From contig NZ_JADQBH010000033.1 in assembly GCF_016278715.1 (NCBI RefSeq), forward strand, positions 1 to 64,000: 64,000 nt of DNA. The letters are read 5' to 3'. Source of the stretch: Marinilabilia sp. (GTDB lineage Bacteria > Bacteroidota > Bacteroidia > Bacteroidales > Marinilabiliaceae). A program made the translations under genes and the position numbers. Numbering within the stretch: position 1 is the first letter of the stretch; the number at the start of each line of letters is the position of its first letter. The notes below the pieces were generated by a model that saw only the letters and a program-made list of their open reading frames with translations, had not been told where the DNA came from and searched no databases. Shown one piece after another: positions 8,377 to 17,807 of the stretch.

Positions 8377-11300
8377 TTACTCAGGCTTCCTTGCCGAAGG
8401 AATGATAAACTTGAAGGTTGATCCCTTTCCCGGGGTGCTTTCCACCCATATTTTTCCATCGTGATAATCAATGAATTCTTTGCATAATATTAGTCCAAGC
8501 CCGGTGCCTTTTTCGTTTTGGGTTCCCGGAGTTGATATGTTTTCGTTAATGTCAAATAATTTACTGATTTTTTCCGCATCAATGCCCACTCCGGCATCGG
8601 CAACGCTGACTTCAGTTCCGTGGGCATATTGTTGAGCTGAAAGGGTGATGCGTCCTCCTGAATGAGTAAATTTTATGGCATTGGAAACAAGGTTTCTCAG
8701 GATTGTGTTGATCATTGCCACATCGCCGAAGATGGTGGTTTCAGGAGGTATGTTTGTGGCGAATTCCAGCATTTTTTCCTCAGGGTTTTCCTGGAACAAC
8801 AGTTTTCCTACCTGTTCAACAATGGGCAGTAAAGTAAACTCTTCAGGAGAGAACTTTATCCTTCCGGTTTGTGAGCGTGCCCATTCCATCAGGTTCATTA
8901 ATAGTTTCATGGCCATGTTGGCCGATTGATTAACGATCTGTGAATACTGATTTACTTTTTCCCGGTCAAGTGATTCTGCTTTGTCGGTTAAGAGACCGCT
9001 AAATCCCAGAATGGCATTAAACGGGCTTCTTAAATCGTGTGCAATAATGGAAAAGAACTTGTCCTTGGTGGCATTGGCTAACTGTAACTCTTCATTTTTT
9101 TGTCTTAAGGCTTCTTCTGCTTTTTTTCTTTCAGCAATTTCCACCCTCAGCCGGTCGGTGGCATTGGCCAGTTCTTTGGCTTGAGTCTCAGCTTCCACGC
9201 GGAGCCTGTTTTGCTGAAGTTGATGTGCGTATTGCTTGAGTACCCCGATTTGTTTTTCAACTATCTGCGTTTTCAATTCTTTGTTCGAGCCTTCCAGGTT
9301 TTGAAGGTTGTTAAACAGAGATTCTTTAATTTCCTCTTCTATGGCATTAACTTTTGTTTGTGCTCCCCAGCGGGCATAGCACGCATAAGCCTGCTGTCGA
9401 TAGATTCCTCTAATCACTGGGTTATTATTTTCCTGCCAGAACAAGCCTGCTCTTTCGTTGGCTAACGCTTCCCATTGAATAAAACCTTGGTCCCGTGCAG
9501 CTGTTACCGCTAGATCGTAGTGTTTTACAGCTGTTTTTAAATGATTTTCTAATCTTGCCTTTTCGGCTTTTGCCAGATGGAATTTATGGATATAGTTTTC
9601 GGGAGCATATTTTGCCCACAATTCTAATTTTTCGATGGTGGTGTTAAGTTCTTTATCCCATTTTTCGCGGGTAGAACTATCTGCTTTTGAATAAAGGGCA
9701 GTTAGAATTAGAAAGCGGGAAAAAACATACTCTGGCCAGGGTAAAAGCCCTTGGGTTCCAACAGTGAATAAAATGGGTTGGGTGGCATCAGAAATTTTCA
9801 ACGCATTTTCATAATCTCCAAGAAACAGGGATGCTGATGCTTTGAGGATATTGTAGATGCAGCGAATTTGAATATTTCCGTGGGCTTCGATTTTGTTTAA
9901 AAGTGCTTCATCCGACCAGTTTATCTCCTTTTCCACAGTAGTGGAGCTGTTTGACAGCTTTTTTAGAACGGTTGTTCCACCCTCCAGTAAATCTATGGCC
10001 CACTGGTTTAAACGGCTTTTGCTAAAAGTCAGAGAGTGTTTCGTTTCCTGAAGCAGGATGGATAATTCTTTGCCCTGAAAAAAGGAACAATACATGTTGT
10101 GTCCAAAAGCATAGGCGGCATACTGAAGATTACCTCCTCGCAATCCTGTTTCGTATGCATCTACATAGTCCTGCGAGCTGTGGCGCAAATGGTGAAACCA
10201 ATGACGAATAGAACTTCCAATCATCAGGTAAAAAATACTCTGATCGGAAGGGACCTGATATCTTTGCTTCATAAGGGTGGTTGCCAGATCGCCAAATCTC
10301 CGTGCTGTCGTGAAATCGTCGTCGACCCATCCCAGTAATCCCCCATACGCGGTGTGACTGTAACCGATTTGTGGGATGTTTCCGTATTTTAAAGTGATAT
10401 TGACCACTTTCGGTACCAGAACACTCCACAGATGTTGATGTGATCGGTAGCAGGGCGGCCCCATTGTAATGAGTATCCCTGTTGCCATCAGCATTGAAGG
10501 CTCCTTCATGTCGGGCATTTGGGCCAGTGATTCTACTGTTTTGTTTTCCAGGGTCTTTCGGATCCCGGCAATCTCATGTGAACTTGCCTCTTTGAAATTG
10601 TTGCGTGGTAAATCGATGCCCAAAGCCGAAAGAGCCTGATAAGCTGCTTCAATTGCCTCCCCATAGCGGGCCATAAGGGTGTAATGAGCGATGAGCAGAT
10701 TAAGAACCTTAGCTTTTTCAATGGCACTTCTTGCTTTCGAAACCGCTATCTGAATAGTTTTTACTCCGTAGTCTCTGTCGCCTTCAATAAATTCGCAAAT
10801 TGCCCTCTGCTTGTGGAGGGCCATCATTAACTGATGTTGGTTTCTCCATAATTCATCGGTATATGAGGGCTCGCTAAGAAAGGTGTCTGTTGCCCTGCAA
10901 AATTCCAAAGCTGAAAGATAGGCTGTTGCGGTGTAGGCTTTTTCTGATGCCTGAAGATTTAATTCTATTATTTTTAATTTCTCATCAGGAGCATGTACTA
11001 GATGTGCTCCCGAATTGATTGCATCAATTATCTCGAACAACTGTTCGTTGATTTGTTCAGGGTTTAACCGGGAAAGAAACAGTCTTCCTATTTTTAGTCT
11101 GATGGCGGGTGTTTCCTCAGGATTTGCAAGTGTAAAAGCCGCCTGCTGGACTTTGTCGTGCAGAAAACGCATGGTGAAGGCGGTTTCCTTCTCCGATTTG
11201 TTCATTTTCTGCTTTTCCCAATCCAAAAGCATGGTTTTCCCTGTTTTGGTAAGTATCTGAGATTGACAATCTTTTATGGAAAGACCACTAATAATACTTA

Positions 11301-12339
11301 AAGCCTGCAGATTGAAACGGTTTCCCAGACATGCGGCAAGAAAAAAGAGATCTTTTTGGGATTGACTTAACCGCTCCATTTTCAACGCAAACAGTTCTAC
11401 CACATCAGATGGAAGAGTTTCCTGGTTATCTTTGGAGTTCCACTCCCATTGGTTGGCATCATCATCAAACCTGATTAGCTGATGCTCCCTGAAAAAATCC
11501 AGATAAGACAGAATAAAAAACGGGTTCCCTTTGGTTTTTTGGTGAATTAAAGTGGCCAGTTTGCCTGCCTCTTTTATTTTTGGGGGGAATGTATCTTGTA
11601 AAATTTCATTAATGTTGGTGTATGATAGATTTGATACATACTCCTTTTCAACAAGAACATGGCGGCCTTTTAGCTCATTGATGGCTGAGAAAAACTGAGA
11701 TCCATGCTGCATTTCATCGTCACGATAAGCTGCTATGATTATAAGATATCGAAGCGATGAGCCTATTTCCAGTTTGCGCAACAGTTCCATTGATGCCGCG
11801 TCCGACCATTGCCAGTCGTCTATAAAAAGGACCACAGGATGTTCAGGACGGCAGAGTACTCCGAGGAATTTCTGAAATACATTAGTAAAACGATATCGTG
11901 CTTCCTGAGGGTTTATTTCTCCCAAAGGAGGTTGAGGGCCTAAAAATTCTTCAAAGTCAGGCACAAAATCTATTAATACCTGCCCCAGATTACCCACTGC
12001 CTTCAGGATTTCGGTTTTTAAGTAGTGATATTCCGAGTCATTTTTTGACTGTATACTTTTGCAAAACTCTGCGATGGCTTGCCGGAATGCGAAATATGGG
12101 ATGTTTTGTTGATATTGCTCAAATTTCCCGGATATAAAAAATCCGTTTTTCAGACCAACAGGTTTCCGCAGTTCTTCAATTAATGCAGTTTTTCCAACAC
12201 CGGACTGACCCGGAACTAAAAATATTTGTCCCGTTCCTCCACTAATTCGTTTAAAAACTTCCAGAAGTTGAGCTTTTTCACGTTCACGCCCGTAAAGCCT
12301 TGTTTGAAGCATTGGCTGATCCATGCGTTTATTTATCAT
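8377..12339 (-). CDS. AAA-ATPase/TPR-like sensor histidine kinase (giant signalling protein)
   Basis: 1320-aa signalling protein. An AAA/NACHT-like ATPase begins near residue 16 (LYGREREKAQLLEVF), with Walker A GQSGVGKT (44-51) and Walker B VVLFIDDWQWSD around 170. A long helical region of about 600 residues resembles the TPR-like part of predicted-ATPase kinases. A coiled coil follows (KELANATDRLRVEIAERKKAEE), then a DHp domain with phospho-acceptor H1101 (IIAHDLRSPFNAILGFSG) and an HATPase domain (NLVSNAIKF, DAGVGID, GTGLGLILCKEF). It resembles the PknB-ATPase-GAF-kinase family but starts directly at the ATPase: no Ser/Thr kinase and no GAF domain are visible. No transmembrane segment is obvious, so it is probably cytosolic. 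No adjacent response regulator. Confidence 0.88.
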   Translation of the reverse strand: MINKRMDQPMLQTRLYGREREKAQLLEVFKRISGGTGQIFLVPGQSGVGKTALIEELRKPVGLKNGFFISGKFEQYQQNIPYFAFRQAIAEFCKSIQSKNDSEYHYLKTEILKAVGNLGQVLIDFVPDFEEFLGPQPPLGEINPQEARYRFTNVFQKFLGVLCRPEHPVVLFIDDWQWSDAASMELLRKLEIGSSLRYLIIIAAYRDDEMQHGSQFFSAINELKGRHVLVEKEYVSNLSYTNINEILQDTFPPKIKEAGKLATLIHQKTKGNPFFILSYLDFFREHQLIRFDDDANQWEWNSKDNQETLPSDVVELFALKMERLSQSQKDLFFLAACLGNRFNLQALSIISGLSIKDCQSQILTKTGKTMLLDWEKQKMNKSEKETAFTMRFLHDKVQQAAFTLANPEETPAIRLKIGRLFLSRLNPEQINEQLFEIIDAINSGAHLVHAPDEKLKIIELNLQASEKAYTATAYLSALEFCRATDTFLSEPSYTDELWRNQHQLMMALHKQRAICEFIEGDRDYGVKTIQIAVSKARSAIEKAKVLNLLIAHYTLMARYGEAIEAAYQALSALGIDLPRNNFKEASSHEIAGIRKTLENKTVESLAQMPDMKEPSMLMATGILITMGPPCYRSHQHLWSVLVPKVVNITLKYGNIPQIGYSHTAYGGLLGWVDDDFTTARRFGDLATTLMKQRYQVPSDQSIFYLMIGSSIRHWFHHLRHSSQDYVDAYETGLRGGNLQYAAYAFGHNMYCSFFQGKELSILLQETKHSLTFSKSRLNQWAIDLLEGGTTVLKKLSNSSTTVEKEINWSDEALLNKIEAHGNIQIRCIYNILKASASLFLGDYENALKISDATQPILFTVGTQGLLPWPEYVFSRFLILTALYSKADSSTREKWDKELNTTIEKLELWAKYAPENYIHKFHLAKAEKARLENHLKTAVKHYDLAVTAARDQGFIQWEALANERAGLFWQENNNPVIRGIYRQQAYACYARWGAQTKVNAIEEEIKESLFNNLQNLEGSNKELKTQIVEKQIGVLKQYAHQLQQNRLRVEAETQAKELANATDRLRVEIAERKKAEEALRQKNEELQLANATKDKFFSIIAHDLRSPFNAILGFSGLLTDKAESLDREKVNQYSQIVNQSANMAMKLLMNLMEWARSQTGRIKFSPEEFTLLPIVEQVGKLLFQENPEEKMLEFATNIPPETTIFGDVAMINTILRNLVSNAIKFTHSGGRITLSAQQYAHGTEVSVADAGVGIDAEKISKLFDINENISTPGTQNEKGTGLGLILCKEFIDYHDGKIWVESTPGKGSTFKFIIPSARKPE

Positions 12340-12699
12340 TGAGTAATGATTGTATTTAAAGTTGATGCTTTAAACAATGCCAAAGCGTTGTCTTACAATT
12401 TTCCGGGATAAATCTTAATTGTTGACTCATTAATCTTTATCACGAAAATATTCTTTTTTTTTGATGAGGTGGAGATATGGGGTAAAAGTGTTTTGACATC
12501 AGTCATACTGTAATACGCAAAAAAGGTTATTTTGTTTAGATAATTCTTATGTCAGACTTCAATGTTAAACTACCATTAATAGCCCCCTCTATTTATTAAC
12601 GGTTACTTAAACGCGGCTTAAGGTACACGAAATGATAATCATGTTCTTTTGTAGTGTCAAATATAAACGACAAACAACAAACCAAAAAACAAGAAGACA
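12340..12699. other. Divergent promoter region
   Basis: 360 nt between the divergent kinase and lipoprotein genes. AT-rich and expected to hold both promoters. A TTCTTTTG sequence about 50 nt before the lipoprotein start is a weak -7 candidate without a -33 partner. No hairpin or gene was seen. Confidence 0.4.
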
Positions 12700-13917
12700 A
12701 TGAAAAATCGTTTTATGCTTTTAAGCCTTCTACTCGGATTCGGAATGGCTTTTTCTTTCACCTCGTGTAGTGAGGATGACAATAATGATGACAACAACGA
12801 AATCATAGATACAGGAAATGTTGTTGTAACAGAGAATATTTCTGCTGATGCTACCTGGACCAGTGATAAAGTTTATCAATTGGGTGGACGTATTGCTGTT
12901 GAGGCAGGAGCTACGCTTACCATTGAGCCGGGTACTATTATTAAAGGAGAAGCCGGTACAGGTGCCAATGCAACTGCTTTGGTAGTTGCCCGTAATGCAA
13001 AAATTATGGCTGAAGGTACTGCTGATGCTCCTATCATTTTCACTTCTGTGGCTGATGAAATTTCACCGGCCGATATTGCTGCCGGTGACTTTACAAGTCC
13101 CAACCTTGAGTCTAATATCAATGGTTTGTGGGGTGGCGTACTTGTTTTGGGTAATGCCCGAATCTCTGCGTCCAATGATACAGGCGAACTTACCGAAGTA
13201 CAGATAGAAGGTATTCCTACTTCTGATTCCAATGGCCTTTATGGTGGAAGCGATGATGAGGACAACTCTGGAGTGCTGAAATACATCTCTATTCGTCATG
13301 GTGGCAGTAACATTGGTAAAGGTAACGAAATCAATGGTCTGACATTAGGAGGCGTTGGTTCCGGGACGGTTGTGGAAAATATTGAAGTGGTTGCCAACCA
13401 AGATGATGGAATTGAGTGGTTTGGCGGTACTGTGAATGTTAAAAACGCTCTGGTTTGGAATGTTGGTGACGATGGCATGGATGCCGACCAGTCGTGGGGT
13501 GGTACTTTAGATAACTTTATGGTAATAACCGTTGCAGGGCACAGCTTTGAGCTTGACGGGCCAGAAGGAAATTACGACAATGGTGGATATTCTATTAAAA
13601 ATGGGGTTGTAATAGCCAATAATGAAGATAGAAGTTCTGAAGACCTTATCAATACCGATGACAATACCAGCGTCGCTTTCGATAATATTTTTATTACGGC
13701 TATCGCTGAAGGACAACAAATCAACCGTGTTAGCCACGATGTGGGAATTGTTTCTTTTGAAAATATTGTATTGGATGTGAACGAAGCAGACCTTGCCTCT
13801 CATGTAAATGGAACTGTACCCGCTGGAGTTACAGCAGGTACAACTCCTGCCACAGCCATCAATACTTCCGCTTTTGGATGGACCTGGGCTGCGCAGGCTG
13901 GTGTTACTTCTTTTTAA
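12700..13917 (+). CDS. Secreted lipoprotein, beta-helix-like, partner of TonB-dependent receptor
   Basis: 405-aa predicted lipoprotein: signal sequence with lipobox FTSC (Cys about residue 23) followed by an acidic SEDDNNDDNN linker. The mature part is Gly/Asn/Asp-rich with a repeated strand pattern (GGRIAVEAGATLTIEPGTII, then NGLWGGVLVLGNARIS, then LYGGSDDEDNSGVLKYISIRHGG without membrane segments), suggesting a right-handed beta-helix. Acidic runs (GDDGMDADQSWGG) could bind cations. No enzymatic motif was recognised. It directly precedes the TonB-dependent receptor gene in the same orientation, so a surface substrate-binding role is inferred. Confidence 0.75.
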   Translation: MKNRFMLLSLLLGFGMAFSFTSCSEDDNNDDNNEIIDTGNVVVTENISADATWTSDKVYQLGGRIAVEAGATLTIEPGTIIKGEAGTGANATALVVARNAKIMAEGTADAPIIFTSVADEISPADIAAGDFTSPNLESNINGLWGGVLVLGNARISASNDTGELTEVQIEGIPTSDSNGLYGGSDDEDNSGVLKYISIRHGGSNIGKGNEINGLTLGGVGSGTVVENIEVVANQDDGIEWFGGTVNVKNALVWNVGDDGMDADQSWGGTLDNFMVITVAGHSFELDGPEGNYDNGGYSIKNGVVIANNEDRSSEDLINTDDNTSVAFDNIFITAIAEGQQINRVSHDVGIVSFENIVLDVNEADLASHVNGTVPAGVTAGTTPATAINTSAFGWTWAAQAGVTSF

Positions 13918-13959
13918 ACTCCATATTTTGAATTAAAGAATAATTGAAAATGAATAACA

Positions 13960-13990
13960 AACAGGCTTGCAGAAATAATGCAAGCCTGTT
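13960..13990 (+). promoter_or_regulatory. Intercistronic hairpin between lipoprotein and receptor genes
   Basis: Perfect 11-bp inverted repeat AACAGGCTTGC / GCAAGCCTGTT around a 9-nt loop, 42 nt after the lipoprotein stop and before the receptor start. The 3' side is not U-rich (CTTCTGC), so it is more likely a processing/stability element or weak attenuator than a full terminator. It lies inside the ORF-track N-terminus of the receptor, which argues for the later start. Confidence 0.65.
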
Positions 13991-14027
13991 CTTCTGCAAT
14001 TTGCAAAACAAACGGACGAACAAACGG

Positions 14028-16931
14028 ATGAATAAAATGAGAAATTTAGTAATTGTTATCTTATCCCTGATATCAACGATTGCTTATTCACAAAATGGAA
14101 CCATAAGAGGCACTGTCTATGATGGCTCTACCGGTGAAACGCTGGTTGGTGTGAGTGTTGTGATAAAAGGTACCTATACTGGTACCGCCACTGACCTTGA
14201 TGGTAAATTCGCACTGGAGACAGAATCAGGAATTTATGACCTTCAGTTGTCGTTTATCTCTTTCCAGCCGCTGACAGTGGAGGGAGTCGAGGTAAAAGCT
14301 GGTGAAGTTACGGTGCTGAACAATCTCGAACTTGGGGAGAGCACAGTAGAACTCGAAGATATTGTGGTGACGGCCCGAGCCATAAGGAATACCGAAGCGG
14401 CTCTTCAGACAATGAAAGCTAAATCGTCGGTAATGCTGGATGGTATTTCGGCTTCCAAAATGGAACTGATTGGTGATGGCACTGCTGTGGAGGCCGCAAA
14501 AAGAGTCACGGGTGTTACCATTGAAGACGGGAAGTATGTGTACGTGCGGGGACTGGGAGACCGATACTCCAAAACTACACTGAATGGCGTTGATATTCCA
14601 GGCTTGGATCCCGATCGGAATAGCCTCCAAATGGATATATTTCCTACCAACCTGATTGACAATATGATGGTGAGCAAAAACTTTACTGCTGATATGCCTG
14701 CCGATTTTACAGGTGGCCTGCTCAATGTTACTACAAAGGATTTTCCTGATAAAAAGGTGTTTAGTGTTTCAGCAGGTACAGCTTTTAATCCTAATGTGCA
14801 TTTCAATGAGGATTTTCTTTCTTATGATGGTGGTAATACTGATTTCCTGGGATTTGATGATGGCACCCGGGCACTTCCAAATAGGGCAAGGCAGTCAAAT
14901 ATTCCTACACCTATTAGTGGAGCTCCGCAGGATGAAGTGGTCGATTTTATCCGAAGTTTTGACCCTCAGTTGGCTGCCAGGGAACAAACCAGCTTAATGG
15001 ACTACAGTCTCGGATTCTCTTTTGGCAATCAGATAGATTTGGATAACAATTCTGAAAAAGCTCCTAAACTGGGATACATCCTTTCACTTTCCTATAAATC
15101 GGAATATGAGTATGACAATGATGTCCAGTACGGTGAATATCAAAAGTCCATTGATCCCGAAACTTATGAGATGCGCTATGCCACTCGTCAAAATGGCCGG
15201 ATGGGGGAGCAAAAAGTTCTGGTAGGATTGCTTGGCGGAATCGCGTATAAAACCAATTTTACCAAGTATCGGTTTACTGCAATGCACCTTCAAAACGGTG
15301 TTAGCCGGGCGGGTAAATTCAGCATCGATAATGACGCATCAGCTGTAGGGCAGTCTGGTTATTATGCCGAGTCGGACAACCTGGAATACAATCAGCGCTC
15401 ATTAACTAATTTTCTATTGAGTGGCACCTATCTTTTTCAGGAATCGGGCTGGGAAATTGACTGGAGACTGTCGCCTACTTTTTCTTCATCTCAGGATCCT
15501 GATATTCGTAAAACGGCTTTTACGTTCCGCTCCGATGATGATGTAATGTTTAACGCCGGTGCCGGAGGTAATCCTTCCCGAATATGGAGAGAGCTCAACG
15601 AGATAAATGCCACTGCCAAATTTGATGTTTCTAAAGATTACACTTTAGGCGGAGATGATGCGAAGCTTAAATTTGGTGCAAGTCACAACTATAAACAACG
15701 GGATTATGAAATTCTCTTCTTCGATGTTCAGTTTTTTGGCGGACAATCTTGGGACGAGCCGGATGCATCGCAGGTTCTGAATCCAGAAAACCTCTATCCC
15801 AACCAGCCGAATGCCATTTATTATCAGTCGGGTAATAACAACCCCAACCCCAATGCTTATGAATCTAATGTTCATAATACGGCTGCATATATCTCCAACG
15901 AGTTTTCGCCACTTAAAGATTTAAAAACTATACTTGGGGTTCGGATGGAGAATTTCGTGCAACGTCATACCGGTCGCGATCAGAGTTATGCCAGTGGAGA
16001 CACCCGAAACGGACGAAACCTTGATAACGATAAGGTGTTGGAATCACTTGATTTCTTCCCCTCAGTCAACCTGATTTATGCCCTTTCGGAGAAACAAAAT
16101 CTGCGTGCTGCTTATTCGCGTACCATTGCACGTCCATCGTTTAAAGAGTTGTCCTTTGCCCAGATTCTCGATCCCATCAGTAACCGGATTTTTAACGGTA
16201 GCTTGTTTTCCTATTCCGATTGGGACGGAAATCTGGTGGAAACCCGGATTGACAATATGGATCTGCGGTGGGAATTGTTTGGCGATCGTGCACAGAATGT
16301 TTCGGCAAGTGTGTTCTACAAGCAGTTTGATAAACCTATCGAATTGGTACGTATTCCGGAACAGCAAACCAGTACCGAATATCAGCCGAGAAATGTTGGA
16401 GATGGGCAACTATATGGTTTTGAATTTGAGTTTAGCAAGAACCTTGACTTTGTGTCACCTGTGTTGAAGTATTTTAATATCAACAGTAATGTGACCCTGG
16501 TGAAATCGGAAATTGAAATGACTGATGCGGAGTATAATTCGCGAAAGACTTACGAAAAAGTGGGACAGACCATTGATGATACACGTGAAATGGCAGGTCA
16601 GTCGCCTTATGTTATTAATGCCGGGTTTACCTACAATAATTATGAGTCGGGTCTGGCTGCTGGCTTGTTTTACAATGTGAAAGGAGAGACACTCTCAATC
16701 GTTGGCGCCGGCTTGTTTCCTGATATTTATATAGAACCTTTTCATAGCTTGAATTTCAGTGTTAACAAAAAATTCGGGGCAGACCAGAATACTAAAGTTG
16801 ATTTTAAGGTATCCAATGTTTTGAACCAAAGGCAGGAAAGCTATTATCAATCTTACAAAGCAGAAAACCAGGTTTACAATATCTTTAATCCCGGCCGTAC
16901 TTTTAGTGTTGGTCTGAGTTATGATTTTTAG
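14028..16931 (+). CDS. TonB-dependent outer membrane receptor with CarboxypepD_reg-like domain
   Basis: Outer membrane active transporter, 967 aa from the ATG at 14028 (a further ATG at 14037 is equally possible). The tracked TTG start at 13944 is rejected: it would place 28 non-signal residues before a good signal peptide (MRNLVIVILSLISTIAYSQ) and translate a hairpin. The mature protein begins with a CarboxypepD_reg-like Ig domain (GTIRGTVYDGSTGETLVGVS), then a plug domain (IVVTARAIRNTEAALQ, VYVRGLGDRYSKTTLNGV), then a 22-strand barrel ending in SVGLSYDF with the terminal Phe. It pairs with the upstream lipoprotein. There is no SusD homologue, and the substrate is unknown. Confidence 0.93.
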   Translation: MNKMRNLVIVILSLISTIAYSQNGTIRGTVYDGSTGETLVGVSVVIKGTYTGTATDLDGKFALETESGIYDLQLSFISFQPLTVEGVEVKAGEVTVLNNLELGESTVELEDIVVTARAIRNTEAALQTMKAKSSVMLDGISASKMELIGDGTAVEAAKRVTGVTIEDGKYVYVRGLGDRYSKTTLNGVDIPGLDPDRNSLQMDIFPTNLIDNMMVSKNFTADMPADFTGGLLNVTTKDFPDKKVFSVSAGTAFNPNVHFNEDFLSYDGGNTDFLGFDDGTRALPNRARQSNIPTPISGAPQDEVVDFIRSFDPQLAAREQTSLMDYSLGFSFGNQIDLDNNSEKAPKLGYILSLSYKSEYEYDNDVQYGEYQKSIDPETYEMRYATRQNGRMGEQKVLVGLLGGIAYKTNFTKYRFTAMHLQNGVSRAGKFSIDNDASAVGQSGYYAESDNLEYNQRSLTNFLLSGTYLFQESGWEIDWRLSPTFSSSQDPDIRKTAFTFRSDDDVMFNAGAGGNPSRIWRELNEINATAKFDVSKDYTLGGDDAKLKFGASHNYKQRDYEILFFDVQFFGGQSWDEPDASQVLNPENLYPNQPNAIYYQSGNNNPNPNAYESNVHNTAAYISNEFSPLKDLKTILGVRMENFVQRHTGRDQSYASGDTRNGRNLDNDKVLESLDFFPSVNLIYALSEKQNLRAAYSRTIARPSFKELSFAQILDPISNRIFNGSLFSYSDWDGNLVETRIDNMDLRWELFGDRAQNVSASVFYKQFDKPIELVRIPEQQTSTEYQPRNVGDGQLYGFEFEFSKNLDFVSPVLKYFNINSNVTLVKSEIEMTDAEYNSRKTYEKVGQTIDDTREMAGQSPYVINAGFTYNNYESGLAAGLFYNVKGETLSIVGAGLFPDIYIEPFHSLNFSVNKKFGADQNTKVDFKVSNVLNQRQESYYQSYKAENQVYNIFNPGRTFSVGLSYDF

Positions 16932-16976
16932 ACAGATTTAAGGTTACAGCATACCGTCATCCGTTTGTTGAAGTCG

Positions 16977-17019
16977 GGGGAGGCCTGCCGGAGAAATTCG
17001 GGGGCCTCTCCTTTTTTTT
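16977..17019 (+). terminator. Rho-independent terminator after the receptor gene
   Basis: GGGGAGGCC (16977-16985) pairs with GGCCTCTCC (17003-17011), nine pairs with one G-U, followed at once by eight T residues. It closes the lipoprotein-receptor operon. Confidence 0.85.
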
Positions 17020-17170
17020 CAGCCTTTCTGTCTGGTCTGCGGCCTTCGGGCCGGGGCTTCCGGATCTTGCTGCCTGAGTCTTCCAGGCTTGTCCGCCTGA
17101 TTCCATGCGGTCCGTCCGCCTGACACGCCAGGCCTGGCAGCCTGGCACCCTGGCACCCCAGGCCTGGCAA

Positions 17171-17213
17171 CCTGAGTTAAGATATGGCGCCCCTTTGGGG
17201 CTTGGGGGCTAGT
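17171..17213. repeat. REP-like repeat, copy A (beside RAYT)
   Basis: CCTGAGTTAA, GATAT, then the palindrome GCCCCTTTGGGGC and a G-rich tail TTGGGGGCTAG that abuts the transposase stop codon. Copy B at 18785-18826 is nearly identical over about 40 nt. The 130 nt before copy A are GC-rich and full of CCTGG/CAGGC units, unlike the surrounding DNA. Confidence 0.75.
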
Positions 17214-17661
17214 CCCAGACGTAGCGTTCGTCGTATTCTATGTGATGTTCTTCCAGAAGCTGACGGTATTCAATTTTGAAGCTTCTTTTTTTATGGTGCT
17301 CTTCCTGATTCAGAATGTATCTTTTGACGATTTCCACTCCGTATTGATTTACAGAGAATGCTCCGTATCCGTTTTGCCAGTAGAAATTCCGGTATTTTAG
17401 TCCTTTGGTTTTTATCCAGCCTGATGAATGACTTTTGAGCTCCTCCAGCAATTTCATCAGTGGAATTTTTCTTGATAGCATGCACAGCACATGAATATGG
17501 TTGGTATATCCGCCAATCTGAATTGGCCAGGACTCCAGGTTTTTGCAAATGCCGGCCAGATAGGCATATAACTCTCCGGAGATATTTTTGTTGATGAGGT
17601 GAGCTCGTCCTTTTGTGCTAAAGATGATGTGAACGTAGTTTTTTACTAATGATTGTGGCAT
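17209..17661 (-). CDS. REP-associated tyrosine transposase (IS200-like Y1 family)
   Basis: 150-aa Y1 single-strand transposase. The HUH metal motif is NHIHVL (H55, H57). The catalytic tyrosine and metal-ligand glutamine sit in YILNQ (Y115, Q119), matching the YxxxQ arrangement of TnpA-type enzymes. The N-terminus YVHIIFSTKGRAHLI also fits. No TnpB partner is present and the gene is solitary, so it is called a RAYT rather than an insertion sequence. REP-like copies adjoin its 3' end and recur 1.6 kb away. Catalytic residues are intact, so it may be active. Confidence 0.85.
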   Translation of the reverse strand: MPQSLVKNYVHIIFSTKGRAHLINKNISGELYAYLAGICKNLESWPIQIGGYTNHIHVLCMLSRKIPLMKLLEELKSHSSGWIKTKGLKYRNFYWQNGYGAFSVNQYGVEIVKRYILNQEEHHKKRSFKIEYRQLLEEHHIEYDERYVWD

Positions 17662-17807
17662 AATTTCAGGTTTTTTAGCCCTGAACGGGTTAGTGGTTTA
17701 TGCCCCAGGTCTGGTGGCCGGGAGTATATTCTTCATTTTCAGAAGTGGGTGATTTTCTACTTCTTTTGGGTGGAAACCGGTATAAAAGTTTGTATGGCAG
17801 AGCTCTC

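Noticed and set aside
13944-14027. Extended N-terminus of the TonB receptor from the tracked start
   Set aside because: TTG start, no signal peptide there, and the stretch includes a hairpin; the signal peptide begins at 14028 or 14037.
17209-17661. Full IS200/IS605 insertion sequence
   Set aside because: No TnpB gene and no clear IS ends; the solitary Y1 gene beside REP-like repeats fits a RAYT better.
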